A stretch of 64,000 nt of DNA, taken from contig DEKK01000016.1 in assembly GCA_002353815.1 (NCBI GenBank), positions 170,335 to 234,334 on the forward strand, written 5' to 3'. Position 1 is the first letter of the stretch. The number at the start of each line of letters is the position of its first letter. This document shows, in pieces, positions 17,094 to 26,397 of this stretch. Below the pieces are notes generated by a model that worked only from the letters and a program-made list of their open reading frames with translations, ran no database searches and was not told the origin of the DNA. Source of the DNA: Bifidobacteriaceae bacterium UBA2724 (GTDB lineage: Bacteria; Actinomycetota; Actinomycetes; Actinomycetales; Bifidobacteriaceae). A program made the position numbers and the translations under genes.

Positions 17094-18652
17094 GGCATCC
17101 TCCACATTCTGCCGTCGCGGGCGAGCATGTAGTCCGCTTCCTCCGGGCCCCAGGTTCCGGCGCGATACGGCTGCGGCTGGCCGAGGGTGGCCCAGTATTC
17201 CTCGATTGGGTCGAGAATCTCCCACGAGAGCTCCACCTCGCGGGTGGTGGGGAACAGCGGCGGGTCGCCGAGCAGCACGTCGAGGATCAGGCGCTCGTAG
17301 GCCTCCGGCGATGCTTCGGTGAACGAGCTGCCGTAGTTGAAGTCCATCGATACGTCGCGCACCTCCATCGCGGTGCCCGGAACCTTCGCGCCGAAGCGCA
17401 GCGTGATGCCCTCGTCGGGCTGCACGCGGATCACGATGGCGTTCTGACCCAGCTCGCGCGTAGCCGTCTGCTCGAAGGGCAGATGCGGGGCGCGCTTGAA
17501 CATGACGGCGATCTCCGTGACGCGCTTGCCCAGGCGCTTGCCCGTGCGCAGGTAGAACGGCACGCCGGCCCAGCGGCGCGTGTCGACGTCGAGGCGGATG
17601 GCGGCGTAGGTCTCGGTGCGCGAGTTCGGGTCGATGCCCTTCTCGTCCAGGTAGCCGATCACCTTCTCGGAGCCTTGCCAGCCCGTGGCGTACTGGCCGC
17701 GCGCCGTGTGATGCGCCAGGTCCTTCGGCACGCGCACGGCGGAGAGCACCTTCGTCTTCTCGGCGGTCAGGTCGCTGGCTTGGAAGGAGACGGGTTCCTC
17801 CATGGCGGTGAGCGCCATAAGCTGCAGCAGGTGGTTCTGGATCACGTCGCGCGCGGCGCCGATGCCATCGTAGTAACCCGCGCGGCCGCCGATGCCGATG
17901 TCCTCGGCCATCGTGATCTGCACGTGGTCCACGTAGTTCGCGTTCCACACCGGCTCGAACATCATGTTCGCGAAGCGCAGGGCCAGCATGTTCTGCACGG
18001 TTTCCTTGCCCAGGTAATGGTCGATGCGGAACACCGAGCCCGGGTCGAACACGTCGGAGACCACGCGGTCGAGCTCCTTGGCGCTTTCGAGATCGTGGCC
18101 GAACGGCTTCTCGATGATGACGCGGCGCCACGCGCCGGACGGCGAATGCGACAGGCCGGAGTCGCGCAGCTGCTTCGACACCTGCGGGAACGCGCGCGGC
18201 GGCACCGACATGTAGAACGCGTGGTTGCCCTGCGTTCCGCGCTCGCGGTCGAGCTCCGACACGGTGTCGGATAGGCGCTGGAAGGCGGCGGGGTCGTCGA
18301 AGTTGCCTTGCACGAAGCGGATGCCGCTCTTGAGGAAGCGCCAGGTGGCGTCGTTGAACGGCGTGCGCGAATGGGCGCGGACGTTTTCTTCGACGAACGC
18401 CGCGAACTGCTCGTTCGTCCATCCGCGGCGACCGAAGCCGACGAGACCGAAGTTCACGGGCAGCAAGCCGCGGTTGGCGAGGTCGTAGACGGCGGGCAGC
18501 AGTTTTTTCTTTGACAGATCGCCCGTGACGCCGAAGATGACGAGTGAACACGGGCCGGCGATACGCGGCAGGCGCAGGTCACGCGGGTCGCGAAGCGGAT
18601 TCGACCACGCTGCGTCGGCCGGATGCTGATTGTGGGAATCGGGCATGGCCAT
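17090..18652 (-). CDS. zwf: glucose-6-phosphate 1-dehydrogenase
   Basis: Oxidises glucose 6-phosphate to 6-phosphogluconolactone with NADP+, the first step of the oxidative pentose phosphate pathway. 520 aa. Nucleotide-binding GVTGDLSKKKLLPA (about residues 42-55), active-site signature RIDHYLGKE (about 207-215), and C-terminal WSRSF-like region consistent with the family. Start ATG 18652 with GGA upstream on the minus strand. First gene of zwf-opcA; pgl follows on the same strand, gnd lies about 7 kb away. Bifidobacteria use the fructose-6-phosphate phosphoketolase shunt for energy, so this branch probably supplies NADPH and pentoses. Confidence 0.96.
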   Translation of the reverse strand: MAMPDSHNQHPADAAWSNPLRDPRDLRLPRIAGPCSLVIFGVTGDLSKKKLLPAVYDLANRGLLPVNFGLVGFGRRGWTNEQFAAFVEENVRAHSRTPFNDATWRFLKSGIRFVQGNFDDPAAFQRLSDTVSELDRERGTQGNHAFYMSVPPRAFPQVSKQLRDSGLSHSPSGAWRRVIIEKPFGHDLESAKELDRVVSDVFDPGSVFRIDHYLGKETVQNMLALRFANMMFEPVWNANYVDHVQITMAEDIGIGGRAGYYDGIGAARDVIQNHLLQLMALTAMEEPVSFQASDLTAEKTKVLSAVRVPKDLAHHTARGQYATGWQGSEKVIGYLDEKGIDPNSRTETYAAIRLDVDTRRWAGVPFYLRTGKRLGKRVTEIAVMFKRAPHLPFEQTATRELGQNAIVIRVQPDEGITLRFGAKVPGTAMEVRDVSMDFNYGSSFTEASPEAYERLILDVLLGDPPLFPTTREVELSWEILDPIEEYWATLGQPQPYRAGTWGPEEADYMLARDGRMWRMP

Positions 18653-19100
18653 CCTTTCTTCATGCGCTTGGCCCGAGGCTGTCGGAAGTGCGCGGTCGCT
18701 GTGTCATATCGGCGGGTTGCGTGGATTCCGCTGCGCTTGGGGTGCGCGTGGGCTGAGGTTGTGCACGGTGGACTGCGCTCTGCACAGCGCATCGAGATTC
18801 GTTTCTCGTGGTGCGTTTCGGGGAGCGCGACTGATTCCATACTATCAGTTGCCGATAAAGCGAAGACGGTGCCTGTCCTGCATGAGAAACAGCTTGAATG
18901 CAAGGCTTCCGGCATGTCGGCACGGGGCAGGGGGGTGTGCGCCCGTCGGTCTCGCTCTACGTGTTGCGCGTGGCATGAGCCATGCTGTGCATGACGCGCC
19001 GTCGAGGGAGCGCGGCGGCGGAGAGGCGCGGCGGACGGCGGGCGTCAGTTGCGCCGCCGCGCAGGGCCGACGCACAATGAGGGTGACAACGGAGGCATAC
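18653..19100. other. divergent intergenic region between zwf and the HD-domain gene
   Basis: 448 bp. Must hold the promoters of both divergent transcripts. A relatively AT-rich segment sits around 18830-18900. I could not assign -35/-10 elements with confidence. Long open frames reading through it in front of the HD-domain gene lack ribosome-binding sites. Confidence 0.5.
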
Positions 19101-19745
19101 ATGGAATTCGTGGCATTGCGGGATGCGCATGGTCTGACCGATTTCGACATTCGCCGCATGGCGGCGCTGCACAGGGCGCTGGCGCCGTCCGACCATGCGT
19201 ATGACATCATCCATACGCATTGCGAGATCGTGGCGCGGCTGGCGCTGAGCGTCGCCCGCGCCTGCGATCTCACGGTCAACGAGCGGCTGCTCGCCATCGG
19301 CGGGCTCGTGCACGACATTGGCACGTACCAGCTCATCAAGAACGACGGTTCGGACGGCGGCCAGCTGACGTTCAAAAACAAATACATCCAGCACGGAATC
19401 CGCGGCTACAAGCTGCTGAAGGCGTGCAAATACGGCGAGGACGTGGCTGAGTTCGCGCGCAACCACACGGGGATCGGGCTCACCGCCTCCATGGTGCGCG
19501 ACCAGCAGCTTCCGCTGCCCGTGGACGACTACGTGCCGGTGACCACGGAACAGGACCTCGTGATGTATGCCGACAAGTTCCATACGAAGTCCGACCCGGC
19601 CGAATTCGTGGATTACGATCGGTGCATCCGCCGCGCTGCCAAGCACGGCGCGGACAACGCGCGGAACATGGGGCTGCTGATCGAGAAGTACGGCATGCCG
19701 CCGCTCGGGGACGCCGCGCGCGAATACGGCATGGTGCTGCGCTGA
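19101..19745 (+). CDS. HD-domain phosphohydrolase-like protein
   Basis: 214 aa with an HD metal-dependent phosphohydrolase domain. Putative metal ligands: H in IIHTHCEIV (about residue 37-39), the HD pair in GGLVHDIGTY (about 72-73), and a further His in KYIQHGIRGYKLL and FARNHTGIG. Substrate unknown; relatives act on nucleotides or cyclic nucleotides. The ATG at 19101 has GGAGG five bases upstream, so the much longer open frame from 18630 is not the real start. Converges on upp, 63 bp away. Confidence 0.8.
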   Translation: MEFVALRDAHGLTDFDIRRMAALHRALAPSDHAYDIIHTHCEIVARLALSVARACDLTVNERLLAIGGLVHDIGTYQLIKNDGSDGGQLTFKNKYIQHGIRGYKLLKACKYGEDVAEFARNHTGIGLTASMVRDQQLPLPVDDYVPVTTEQDLVMYADKFHTKSDPAEFVDYDRCIRRAAKHGADNARNMGLLIEKYGMPPLGDAAREYGMVLR

Positions 19746-19808
19746 GGCGCGGAGCGGCAGGGCACATGGCGTGAGCCGTCGTGCGCGAGACCGGACCTGC
19801 GGGTGCGA

Positions 19809-20453
19809 TCAGTCGACGACGCCGTAGAGCCTGTCGCCGGCGTCGCCGAGGCCAGGCACGATGTAGGCCTGCCCGTTGAGGTGGTCGTCGAGCGCGCAGG
19901 CGATCACATGGAAGTCGATCGATGGATCCACGTCTTTCTTGAGGCGTTCGATGCCTTCGGGCGCCGCGATGATGTTGAGCGACGTGATGTTCTTCGCGCC
20001 GCGTTCGTGCAGGTAGTGGATGGCCGCGACGAGTGTGCCGCCGGTGGCGAGCATCGGGTCGAGCAGGAAGCACTGGCGCCCGGACAGGTCGTCGGGAAGG
20101 CGGTTGGCGTAGGTGATGATGTCAAGCGTCTTCTCGTCGCGCTTCATGCCCAGGAACCCGACTTCCGCGGTGGGCAGCAGCGTGGTCATGCCGTCGAGCA
20201 TGCCCAGGCCGGCGCGCAGGATCGGCACGATCATGGGGCGCGGGGCGGCGATGCGGCGCCCGGTGGTGCTGGCGACGGGGGTTTCGATGGCGACGGGCTC
20301 GGTGGCGAGGTCGCGCGTGGCCTCGTAGGCCTCGAGGGTGACGAGTTCCGAAACAAGCTGCCGGAAGGTGGACGACGGGGTGTTCTTGTCGCGCAGCACG
20401 GTGAGCTTGTGGTCGACAAGGGGGTGGTCCAGAACAGTCAATTTCATGGTCAT
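19809..20453 (-). CDS. upp: uracil phosphoribosyltransferase
   Basis: Pyrimidine salvage: uracil + PRPP to UMP. 214 aa if started at ATG 20453 (MTMKLTVLDHPL), 212 aa if at the second ATG 20447, which matches the usual family N-terminus better. Diagnostic segments: DKNTPSSTFRQLVSEL, PILRAGLGMLDGM, VGFLGMKRDEKTL, the PRPP loop DPMLATGGT, and the C-terminal GLGDAGDRLYG. Cytosolic. The divergent neighbour is tadA. Confidence 0.96.
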   Translation of the reverse strand: MTMKLTVLDHPLVDHKLTVLRDKNTPSSTFRQLVSELVTLEAYEATRDLATEPVAIETPVASTTGRRIAAPRPMIVPILRAGLGMLDGMTTLLPTAEVGFLGMKRDEKTLDIITYANRLPDDLSGRQCFLLDPMLATGGTLVAAIHYLHERGAKNITSLNIIAAPEGIERLKKDVDPSIDFHVIACALDDHLNGQAYIVPGLGDAGDRLYGVVD

Positions 20454-20584
20454 GGCTTCAGGATACGCCACAATGCGTGGCATGATGGGAAGGGACGGAA
20501 CCCCGGGTGCGAATCGTTCGCGCTGCCCGGCGGAGACGTGGAGAACGGCGGCAAGAGCGCGGCGCGGGACGTCGCGCAGGCGGG

Positions 20585-21067
20585 ATGGCGGGCATGCGGA
20601 ATCCGGAATCGGCATTGTGGAGCGACTCCATGCATGAGGCCCTGGCCGAGGCGCGTCGCGCGGCCGAGGCCGGCGACATGCCAATCGGTGCCGTTGTGTG
20701 CGATGGCGACGGTGCCGTCGTGGGGCGCGGCCACAACATGCGCGAAGCGCACAACGACCCGTTCTCGCACGCCGAGATCGAGGCTATGCGGCAAGCGGCC
20801 GCCGCACTGGGGCACTGGAACCTCGAAGGCTGCACGCTCGTCGTGACGCTGGAGCCGTGCCCCATGTGCGCCGGAGCGGCCGTGAGCGCGCATGTGTCGC
20901 GCATCGTGTTTGGCGCCTGGGACCCCAAGATGGGCGCGTGCGGCTCGGTGTGGGACATCCCCCGCGACCCGCATGTCGGGGCGCGGCCGCAGGTCTACGG
21001 CGGGGTTTTGGAGTCCGACTCCAAAGAGCTTCTGGCTCGGTATTTCGGCGCCCTGCGCGCCCGCTAA
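20585..21067 (+). CDS. tadA: tRNA-specific adenosine deaminase
   Basis: Converts A34 to inosine in tRNA-Arg(ACG). CDA-fold zinc enzyme: SHAEIEAM supplies the zinc His and catalytic Glu (about residue 63-65), and PCPMCAGA supplies the two zinc Cys. The motif GHWNLEGCTLVVTLEPC is typical. Start is uncertain: ATG 20585, 20594 or 20630 are possible; 20585 gives 160 aa, near the family norm. The C-terminal VYGGVLESDSKELLARYF agrees with bacterial TadA. Confidence 0.92.
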   Translation: MAGMRNPESALWSDSMHEALAEARRAAEAGDMPIGAVVCDGDGAVVGRGHNMREAHNDPFSHAEIEAMRQAAAALGHWNLEGCTLVVTLEPCPMCAGAAVSAHVSRIVFGAWDPKMGACGSVWDIPRDPHVGARPQVYGGVLESDSKELLARYFGALRAR

Positions 21068-21187
21068 GTCGCCGGTTCGTGCCACAATGACGAAGCTGCG
21101 CCGAATCCCGCGATGGTTCGGCGAGGACATGAAGGATGCCCGCGAAGGCTGGGCCGCAGGGCTCGTGGGAGTTGCAAGGCTAATAGG

Positions 21188-22582
21188 ATGGGTGATATGA
21201 CAACGAAGTCACAGCAAACCAGTGCTGGCACCCGGTCCGCCGGCCTGCCGTCCGTGGATCCCATTGTGCGCCAGGTCTCTCCATTCGCCCTCGAGCACGT
21301 CACGCTGGTCGCGTGCGACGGGTCCGACGCGACATATCCTGACCGGACCGTGATCGTGGGTGCCAGTGGCATGATTGAAGATGTCGGCGCGTCCTCCTCC
21401 CTCAACCACTCGGTCCCCGCTGGGTACCGACGTGTCAGCGGCGCGGGGCGCTATCTCATCCCCGGACTTGTGAACCTGCATGCGCATGGGTTCGACGACG
21501 GCCGCCCGCGCATCGTGCATTCCCCGGCATTGCGCAGCATCCGCGAACGTCTGCACACCGACCGCCATCGGCGCAAGCGGCTGGCGTATATGAGCGCCGA
21601 GTCCATGTTCACCGAGCTTGCGAGTGGCGTGACCACGGTGCGCACGGTGGGCGACATGGGCTACGAAATGGTGGAATTGCGCGATTCCGTCAATGCCGGC
21701 CATGTGGTCGGTCCGCGCATCCTGGCTTCTGGCCCCACGCTGGGCGGCCCCCTGGCCGAACGCATCACCCTCACCGGCGTCACAGTGGACGAGGTGCGTG
21801 AGAACTGCCGTCGTAACATCGAGGCCGGCGTGAACGTGCTGTCGGTGGCGCTGACCGCCGACGCCGACGGCGACATCGACGTGAGCGGCCTCAGCCATGT
21901 CGAGATGGACGAAAGCGTGGTGCGGGTCATCTGCGACGAGGCGCACCGGCGTTCGATCCCCGTCGCGGCGCGCGCCCAGAGCGCCGAAGCGGTGCGCACG
22001 GCGCTGCTGGCCGGCGTCGACACCATCGAGCACGGCGCTGATTTCGGGGCCGATTGCAACGAGCTGTTCTGGCGCAACCCGCGTTCGCTGCGCGGCTGGA
22101 GCGCCCTCGTGCCGATGGTGCTCGAGGCCGAGGCCTATGCCTCGCTGCCGCCCGATGCGCTGGGGCAGTCCGAGACAGCGCATTCGAACGCGGTGATGAT
22201 GCGCAACGGCGTGCTCGATGCCGTGCGCGGCGCGGCGCTGGCGGACGTCCCCATCGGAGTGGGCACCGACGCGGGCATGGAATACATGCCACACTATGGG
22301 ATCTGGCGCGAGCTCGACGCCATGGTGCGCTTCGGAGGGCTCACGCGGGCCCAGGCCCTGCATTGCGCGACCGGACAGGGCGCGCGCATCCTCGGCCTCG
22401 AATCCGTGACGGGGTCGATCGAACCGGGAAAGTACGCCGACATGGTGATGCTGCGCGGCAACCCGCTCAGGCATCTGCGCGACCTCGAGAACCCCGTGCT
22501 CATCGTGTCGCGCGGATCCATGCTGTGGAGGCCCACCGTCCGGCGATACGCCGACCTGGACCGCAGCCTCAACACTCTGTGA
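21188..22582 (+). CDS. amidohydrolase superfamily protein with eroded metal site
   Basis: 464-aa cytosolic amidohydrolase of the imidazolonepropionase/prolidase-like branch. Conserved: NLHAHG (first HxH metal pair, about residue 97-99), DTIEHGADFG (beta-6 His), GTDAGMEY (beta-8 Asp), and the C-terminal composite domain GSIEPGKYADMVMLRGNPL. Not conserved: the usual carboxylated Lys on strand 4 (here NVLSVALT) and the strand-5 His (here VAARAQS instead of an HxH-like segment). Activity may be altered or lost. Start ATG 21188 with AAGG nine bases upstream; ATG 21197 is an alternative. Substrate unknown. Confidence 0.78.
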   Translation: MGDMTTKSQQTSAGTRSAGLPSVDPIVRQVSPFALEHVTLVACDGSDATYPDRTVIVGASGMIEDVGASSSLNHSVPAGYRRVSGAGRYLIPGLVNLHAHGFDDGRPRIVHSPALRSIRERLHTDRHRRKRLAYMSAESMFTELASGVTTVRTVGDMGYEMVELRDSVNAGHVVGPRILASGPTLGGPLAERITLTGVTVDEVRENCRRNIEAGVNVLSVALTADADGDIDVSGLSHVEMDESVVRVICDEAHRRSIPVAARAQSAEAVRTALLAGVDTIEHGADFGADCNELFWRNPRSLRGWSALVPMVLEAEAYASLPPDALGQSETAHSNAVMMRNGVLDAVRGAALADVPIGVGTDAGMEYMPHYGIWRELDAMVRFGGLTRAQALHCATGQGARILGLESVTGSIEPGKYADMVMLRGNPLRHLRDLENPVLIVSRGSMLWRPTVRRYADLDRSLNTL

Positions 22583-22776
22583 CTTTGTAACCCCAACGCC
22601 TTACCATTCTGTAGATCCTGCCATTGTGTAATCCCCGGCGCCGCATGATCCGCGGCGCCGTGCGCGCACCGGGCATGGCGCGTGCCGCGGTCGCTTCGGC
22701 CGCACCGCCGCGCCATCCGATCCACCTTCCGAATTCGGCGAGAACGGGAGGAAGTCTGACAAGAAAGGACGTCGCA

Positions 22777-24606
22777 ATGACCGCGACTCAAAGAATTGAA
22801 CTGCCTGACAATGTGCGCACGAACGGAGCCCAGCCGAACCCCTGGTGGGCGAATTCCGTCGCGTACCAGATCTATCCGCGCTCGTTCCAAGACACCAACG
22901 GCGATGGTTTCGGCGACCTTCGCGGCATCGCGCAGCGCCTCGACTACCTCGCCGAGCTGGGCGTGGACGTCATCTGGCTGAGCCCCGTCTACAAGTCGCC
23001 GCAGGACGACAACGGCTATGACATCGCCGACTACCGGCAGATCGATCCGATGTTCGGCACCATGGACGACATGGACGCGCTGCTCGCCAAGGCGCACCGC
23101 CTGGGCATCAAGGTCATCATGGACCTCGTCGTCAACCACACGTCCGACGAACATTCGTGGTTCCAGGCGAGCCGCGACCCCAACGACCCCCACGCCGATT
23201 GGTATTGGTGGCGCCCCGCCAAGCCCGGCCATGAGCCCGGCACGCCCGGCGCCGAGCCGAACCACTGGGGTTCGTACTTCGGCGGCAGCGCGTGGGAGTA
23301 CGACCCGCGGCGCGGCGAATACTACCTGCACCAGTTCTCGAAGAAGCAGCCCGATCTCAATTGGGAGAACCCCGACGTGCGCCACGCCGTCTACGACATG
23401 ATGAATTGGTGGATGGACCGCGGCATCGACGGGTTCCGCATGGACGTCATCACGCTGATCTCGAAGCACGTGGGGGCCAACGGAGAGATGGAAGACGGCG
23501 AGATCGGCCCCGAGGGCTATTCGAACGTGTATTGGTTCTGCGAGGACGGCCCGCGCCTTGACGAATTCCTGCAGGAGATGCACCACGCCGTGTTCGACGG
23601 GCGCGAGGGGTATCTCACCGTGGGCGAGGGGACCGGCATCGACGGCGGTCCGCGCGATGAATTCATCACCGATCCGCGCAACCACGAGCTCGATATGCTT
23701 TTCGTGTTCACGCACACCGACATCGACCACGGCGAGGGCGGCAAGTGGACCCCGGTGCCCGCGAAGCTCACCGACCTCAAGCGCACGCTGGGCGCGCAGC
23801 AGACCGCGGTGGCGCAGCACGGCTGGGCCAGCATCTTCCTCGACAACCACGACCAGCCGCGCGTCGTCAGCCGCTGGGGCGACACGTCCACCGACGAGAT
23901 GCGCGTGAAGTCCGCGAAGGCGCTCGCGATGCTGGCGCATCTGCACCGCGGCATGCCCTACATCTACCAAGGCGAGGAGCTGGGCATGACCAACGCCGGG
24001 TTCACGCGCCTCGAGCAGTACCGCGACCTCGAATCCATCAACATGTATCGCCAGCGCGTGGAAGAGGCCAAGGTGGAGTCCGCCGACGACATGATGGCGG
24101 CGCTCGCGGCACAGTCGCGCGACAACGCACGCACCCCGATGCAGTGGGATTCCACGAAGTACGCGGGGTTCACGGCCGAATACGCCCCCGCCGAGCCGTG
24201 GATCGGCGTGAATCCGAACCATGTGACCATCAATGCCGAGGCCGAGGTGGGCGATCCGAACTCGGTGTTCGCCTTCTATCAGCGCCTCATCGAGCTGCGC
24301 CACACGAACGACATCGTGGCCGCTGGCGACTGGCAGCTGCTCGACGCGCAGGACGAGCAGGTCTATGACTTCCTGCGCTCGCTGCCCGGCGAGGATTCGC
24401 AGGACGCCGCCGCCCGCCGCAGGCTGCTGGTCGTCGTCAACTGCAGCTCGCGTTCGGCGCATGTGCCGCCGCAGGCCGCGGCGCTGATCGACGGGCGCGT
24501 CGATCCGTCGCGCATCGTCATCTCGACCACCGACCCCGACATGGCGGCCGCAAGCCTGCTCGTGGGCAAGCTGTCGGCGTGGGAAGGCATCGTGTACCAG
24601 CTGTAG
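22777..24606 (+). CDS. GH13 alpha-glucosidase / oligo-1,6-glucosidase
   Basis: 609-aa cytosolic GH13 enzyme that would hydrolyse alpha-glucosides (isomalto-oligosaccharides, sucrose or maltose types). Four GH13 regions: DLVVNHTSDEH (about residues 112-122), GFRMDVITL with nucleophile Asp (about 221), VGEGTG with acid/base Glu (about 287), and FLDNHDQPR with the transition-state Asp. Start at 22777 has AAAGGA seven bases upstream. It is followed by a LacI-type regulator and an MFS transporter in the same direction, which suggests an alpha-glucoside utilisation locus. The linker between catalytic region and C-terminal beta domain is normal. Confidence 0.93.
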   Translation: MTATQRIELPDNVRTNGAQPNPWWANSVAYQIYPRSFQDTNGDGFGDLRGIAQRLDYLAELGVDVIWLSPVYKSPQDDNGYDIADYRQIDPMFGTMDDMDALLAKAHRLGIKVIMDLVVNHTSDEHSWFQASRDPNDPHADWYWWRPAKPGHEPGTPGAEPNHWGSYFGGSAWEYDPRRGEYYLHQFSKKQPDLNWENPDVRHAVYDMMNWWMDRGIDGFRMDVITLISKHVGANGEMEDGEIGPEGYSNVYWFCEDGPRLDEFLQEMHHAVFDGREGYLTVGEGTGIDGGPRDEFITDPRNHELDMLFVFTHTDIDHGEGGKWTPVPAKLTDLKRTLGAQQTAVAQHGWASIFLDNHDQPRVVSRWGDTSTDEMRVKSAKALAMLAHLHRGMPYIYQGEELGMTNAGFTRLEQYRDLESINMYRQRVEEAKVESADDMMAALAAQSRDNARTPMQWDSTKYAGFTAEYAPAEPWIGVNPNHVTINAEAEVGDPNSVFAFYQRLIELRHTNDIVAAGDWQLLDAQDEQVYDFLRSLPGEDSQDAAARRRLLVVVNCSSRSAHVPPQAAALIDGRVDPSRIVISTTDPDMAAASLLVGKLSAWEGIVYQL

Positions 24607-25042
24607 CGATGGCGGGCCATGGCTGGCGGTGCTGCTGGCGATACCGAGCCGTGGCTGGCGATGCTGTCGTGTCGTGGCTGGCGATGTCAGGCCATGGCAA
24701 TGCCGGATCCTGACTAGCGATGCGGCTGGTGCCGGTGCGACGAACTGCGCCGGCGCCGTGGGCGCCCGGGGTGGAAACACCTCGGGCGTTGTCTTTTCCA
24801 TGGGTTTCGCCGGCGCGTCTAACTTCTTGGCGATGCGTATATTATTGATGTAACACATGGTGTGTAGGAGAGAGTGGGTTGTCGCACTGCGCTGCCCAGA
24901 AAAAACATGATGCGAACTGGATCGGTCATGGGGGGAAACTGTCGAGAAGGTCGCGGTTTTCCTTTTGACGGCGGATGGTTTTCTATCATGGAGAAAAGCC
25001 GCTGGGGAGTTGAAGTGGCGAACGCGCGTCGGAGGTGTCGCA
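24607..25042 (+). other. regulatory region before the LacI gene
   Basis: 436 bp. The first part has near-repeats of GTGGCTGGCGATG; the second is AT-rich with TATATTATT around 24837-24845 and a palindrome at 24853-24865. A further 6-bp inverted repeat TTTTCT / AGAAAA lies at 24979-24997, closer to the gene. Probably carries the LacI-gene promoter and autoregulatory sites. Confidence 0.5.
24853..24865. promoter_or_regulatory. candidate operator palindrome
   Basis: ACACA-TGG-TGTGT, a perfect 5-bp inverted repeat directly after an AT-rich TATATTATT element. Candidate binding site for the adjacent LacI protein or another regulator. Confidence 0.4.
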
Positions 25043-26071
25043 ATGGTTGGCATGAGGGATGTGGCCCGCAAGGCGGGAGTCTCGCTGAGCACCGTGTCGT
25101 TGGTGGTGAATGGCACGGGATACGTGTCGCAAGAAATGCGGGAGAAGGTCGAGGGGGCCATTTCCGAGCTGGGCTATGTGCTCAAGACCCGCATCCGCCA
25201 TCCCAAGGCGGGGCGCACGGGCCTCGTGGGCGTGCTCATGCCTTCGCTGTACCATCCGTTCTTCGCATCACTGCTGTCTGAACTGCATCGCCATCTCGCC
25301 GACATCGGCGAGATGGCCGTGAGCTTCGGAACGACCGAACAGCCCGACGCCGAGCAGATCTGTTTCGAAATGCTGCGCCAACACCGTTTCGACGGATTCA
25401 TCTCATGCTCGCATGGCGGTCTCGGCGATTCCTGGGGCACCGTCGACGCACCCATCGTCGCCTTCGACAGGTTCCTCCATCCGTCGATTCCCGTCGTCAA
25501 CAGCGACCATGAGCAAAGCGCCCGCCTCATCGCCGAGCTCTTGCTCGGAACCGGCGTGAAGCATGTGGTCGAGATGGGCGGGCCGCGCTCGCAGTTCCAT
25601 GACATCCCGGTCGACGAGCGGGGCAACGACACGTCGTTCCCCACCACGCACTATCACCGCGCGCTCGAAGGCGAGCTCGCCAAGAACGGCGTGCACGTGG
25701 AATACGTGCAGATCGACCGCGTGTCTGACTTGCCGCTGTTCGGCAAGGCGGCGGAGACTGCGTTCGACACGTATCCGGACGTCGAGGCCATCGTGGCGCC
25801 CGACCTCGCGGCCGCGTGTTCCGTGCGGCAGGCCATTCGCCGTGGCATCGGCATCCCCGACCGGCTGCAGGTCGTGGCCTACGATGGCACGTTCGTCACC
25901 GATGTCGCCGGGATGCGCATCACGTCCGTGCGGCAGAATCTCGATGGGATCGCCCGTGGTCTGGTGCACCAGCTCGAGCAGGAGATGCAGCGCGCCGGGA
26001 ACCGCCGCAACCGCATCGCCGAGCACAAGGTGGTGGGCGTCAAGCTCGTCAAGGGAGACACGACCCGCTGA
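25043..26071 (+). CDS. LacI-family transcriptional regulator
   Basis: 342 aa. N-terminal helix-turn-helix MRDVARKAGVSLSTVSLVVNGTGYVSQEMREKV (read in two parts; residues about 4-36) with the hinge YVLKTRIRHPKAG, followed by a periplasmic-binding-protein-like effector domain (GLVGVLMPSLYHPFFASLLSE, FDGFISC, VVAYDGTF). The ATG at 25043 has GGAGG at 25031-25035. Flanked by alpha-glucosidase and an MFS transporter, so likely a repressor of both with an alpha-glucoside as inducer. The hinge lacks the canonical LacI Leu pair pattern seen in many members, but the overall architecture is intact. Confidence 0.92.
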   Translation: MVGMRDVARKAGVSLSTVSLVVNGTGYVSQEMREKVEGAISELGYVLKTRIRHPKAGRTGLVGVLMPSLYHPFFASLLSELHRHLADIGEMAVSFGTTEQPDAEQICFEMLRQHRFDGFISCSHGGLGDSWGTVDAPIVAFDRFLHPSIPVVNSDHEQSARLIAELLLGTGVKHVVEMGGPRSQFHDIPVDERGNDTSFPTTHYHRALEGELAKNGVHVEYVQIDRVSDLPLFGKAAETAFDTYPDVEAIVAPDLAAACSVRQAIRRGIGIPDRLQVVAYDGTFVTDVAGMRITSVRQNLDGIARGLVHQLEQEMQRAGNRRNRIAEHKVVGVKLVKGDTTR

Positions 26072-26240
26072 CACGGCCGGGCGCCCGCGCCGTTCCCCGC
26101 GTGAATTTCCGCGGTTGCATGGCTGGGGCGCCCAGTGCCCCGATCCCCATATCTGCGTGCCATGTTTCCGCTCGTCCCCGTCGTGCGAACCACCGCGTCG
26201 CACAATCTTCACTGGCTTTTCGTGTTTTCCCTGCAACCGA

Positions 26241-26319
26241 TGGAAAGCGCGGGTTTACGATGTTCTGTGAGGATATAGTGCGCGGAGTTTTATCGTGCGC
26301 TTTCACCGTGGAAAGCGCT
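26241..26319 (+). promoter_or_regulatory. twin LacI-type operator candidates before the MFS gene
   Basis: TGGAAAGCGC occurs at 26241-26250, and a perfect 8-bp inverted repeat GCGCTTTC-ACCGTG-GAAAGCGC lies at 26297-26318. The shared GGAAAGCGC half-site resembles the central part of LacI/GalR-family operators. Spacing between the two half-sites is about 70 bp, compatible with looping. About 80-155 bp upstream of the start codon at 26398. Confidence 0.55.
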
Positions 26320-26397
26320 GACGATAACCGCTGTGTGGTCGCGGAACCGCGTTGCCGCTGCGTTTGCGCCGGCGATTTGCTGGAAAGGAGACACATC

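Noticed and set aside
16149..18551. 800-codon minus-strand frame spanning opcA and most of zwf
   Set aside because: Only its C-terminal 314 codons are OpcA; the rest is a shadow of zwf in another frame. The true opcA start overlaps the zwf stop.
22294..25161. 955-codon minus-strand frame over the alpha-glucosidase
   Set aside because: Antisense shadow of a gene with clear GH13 motifs.
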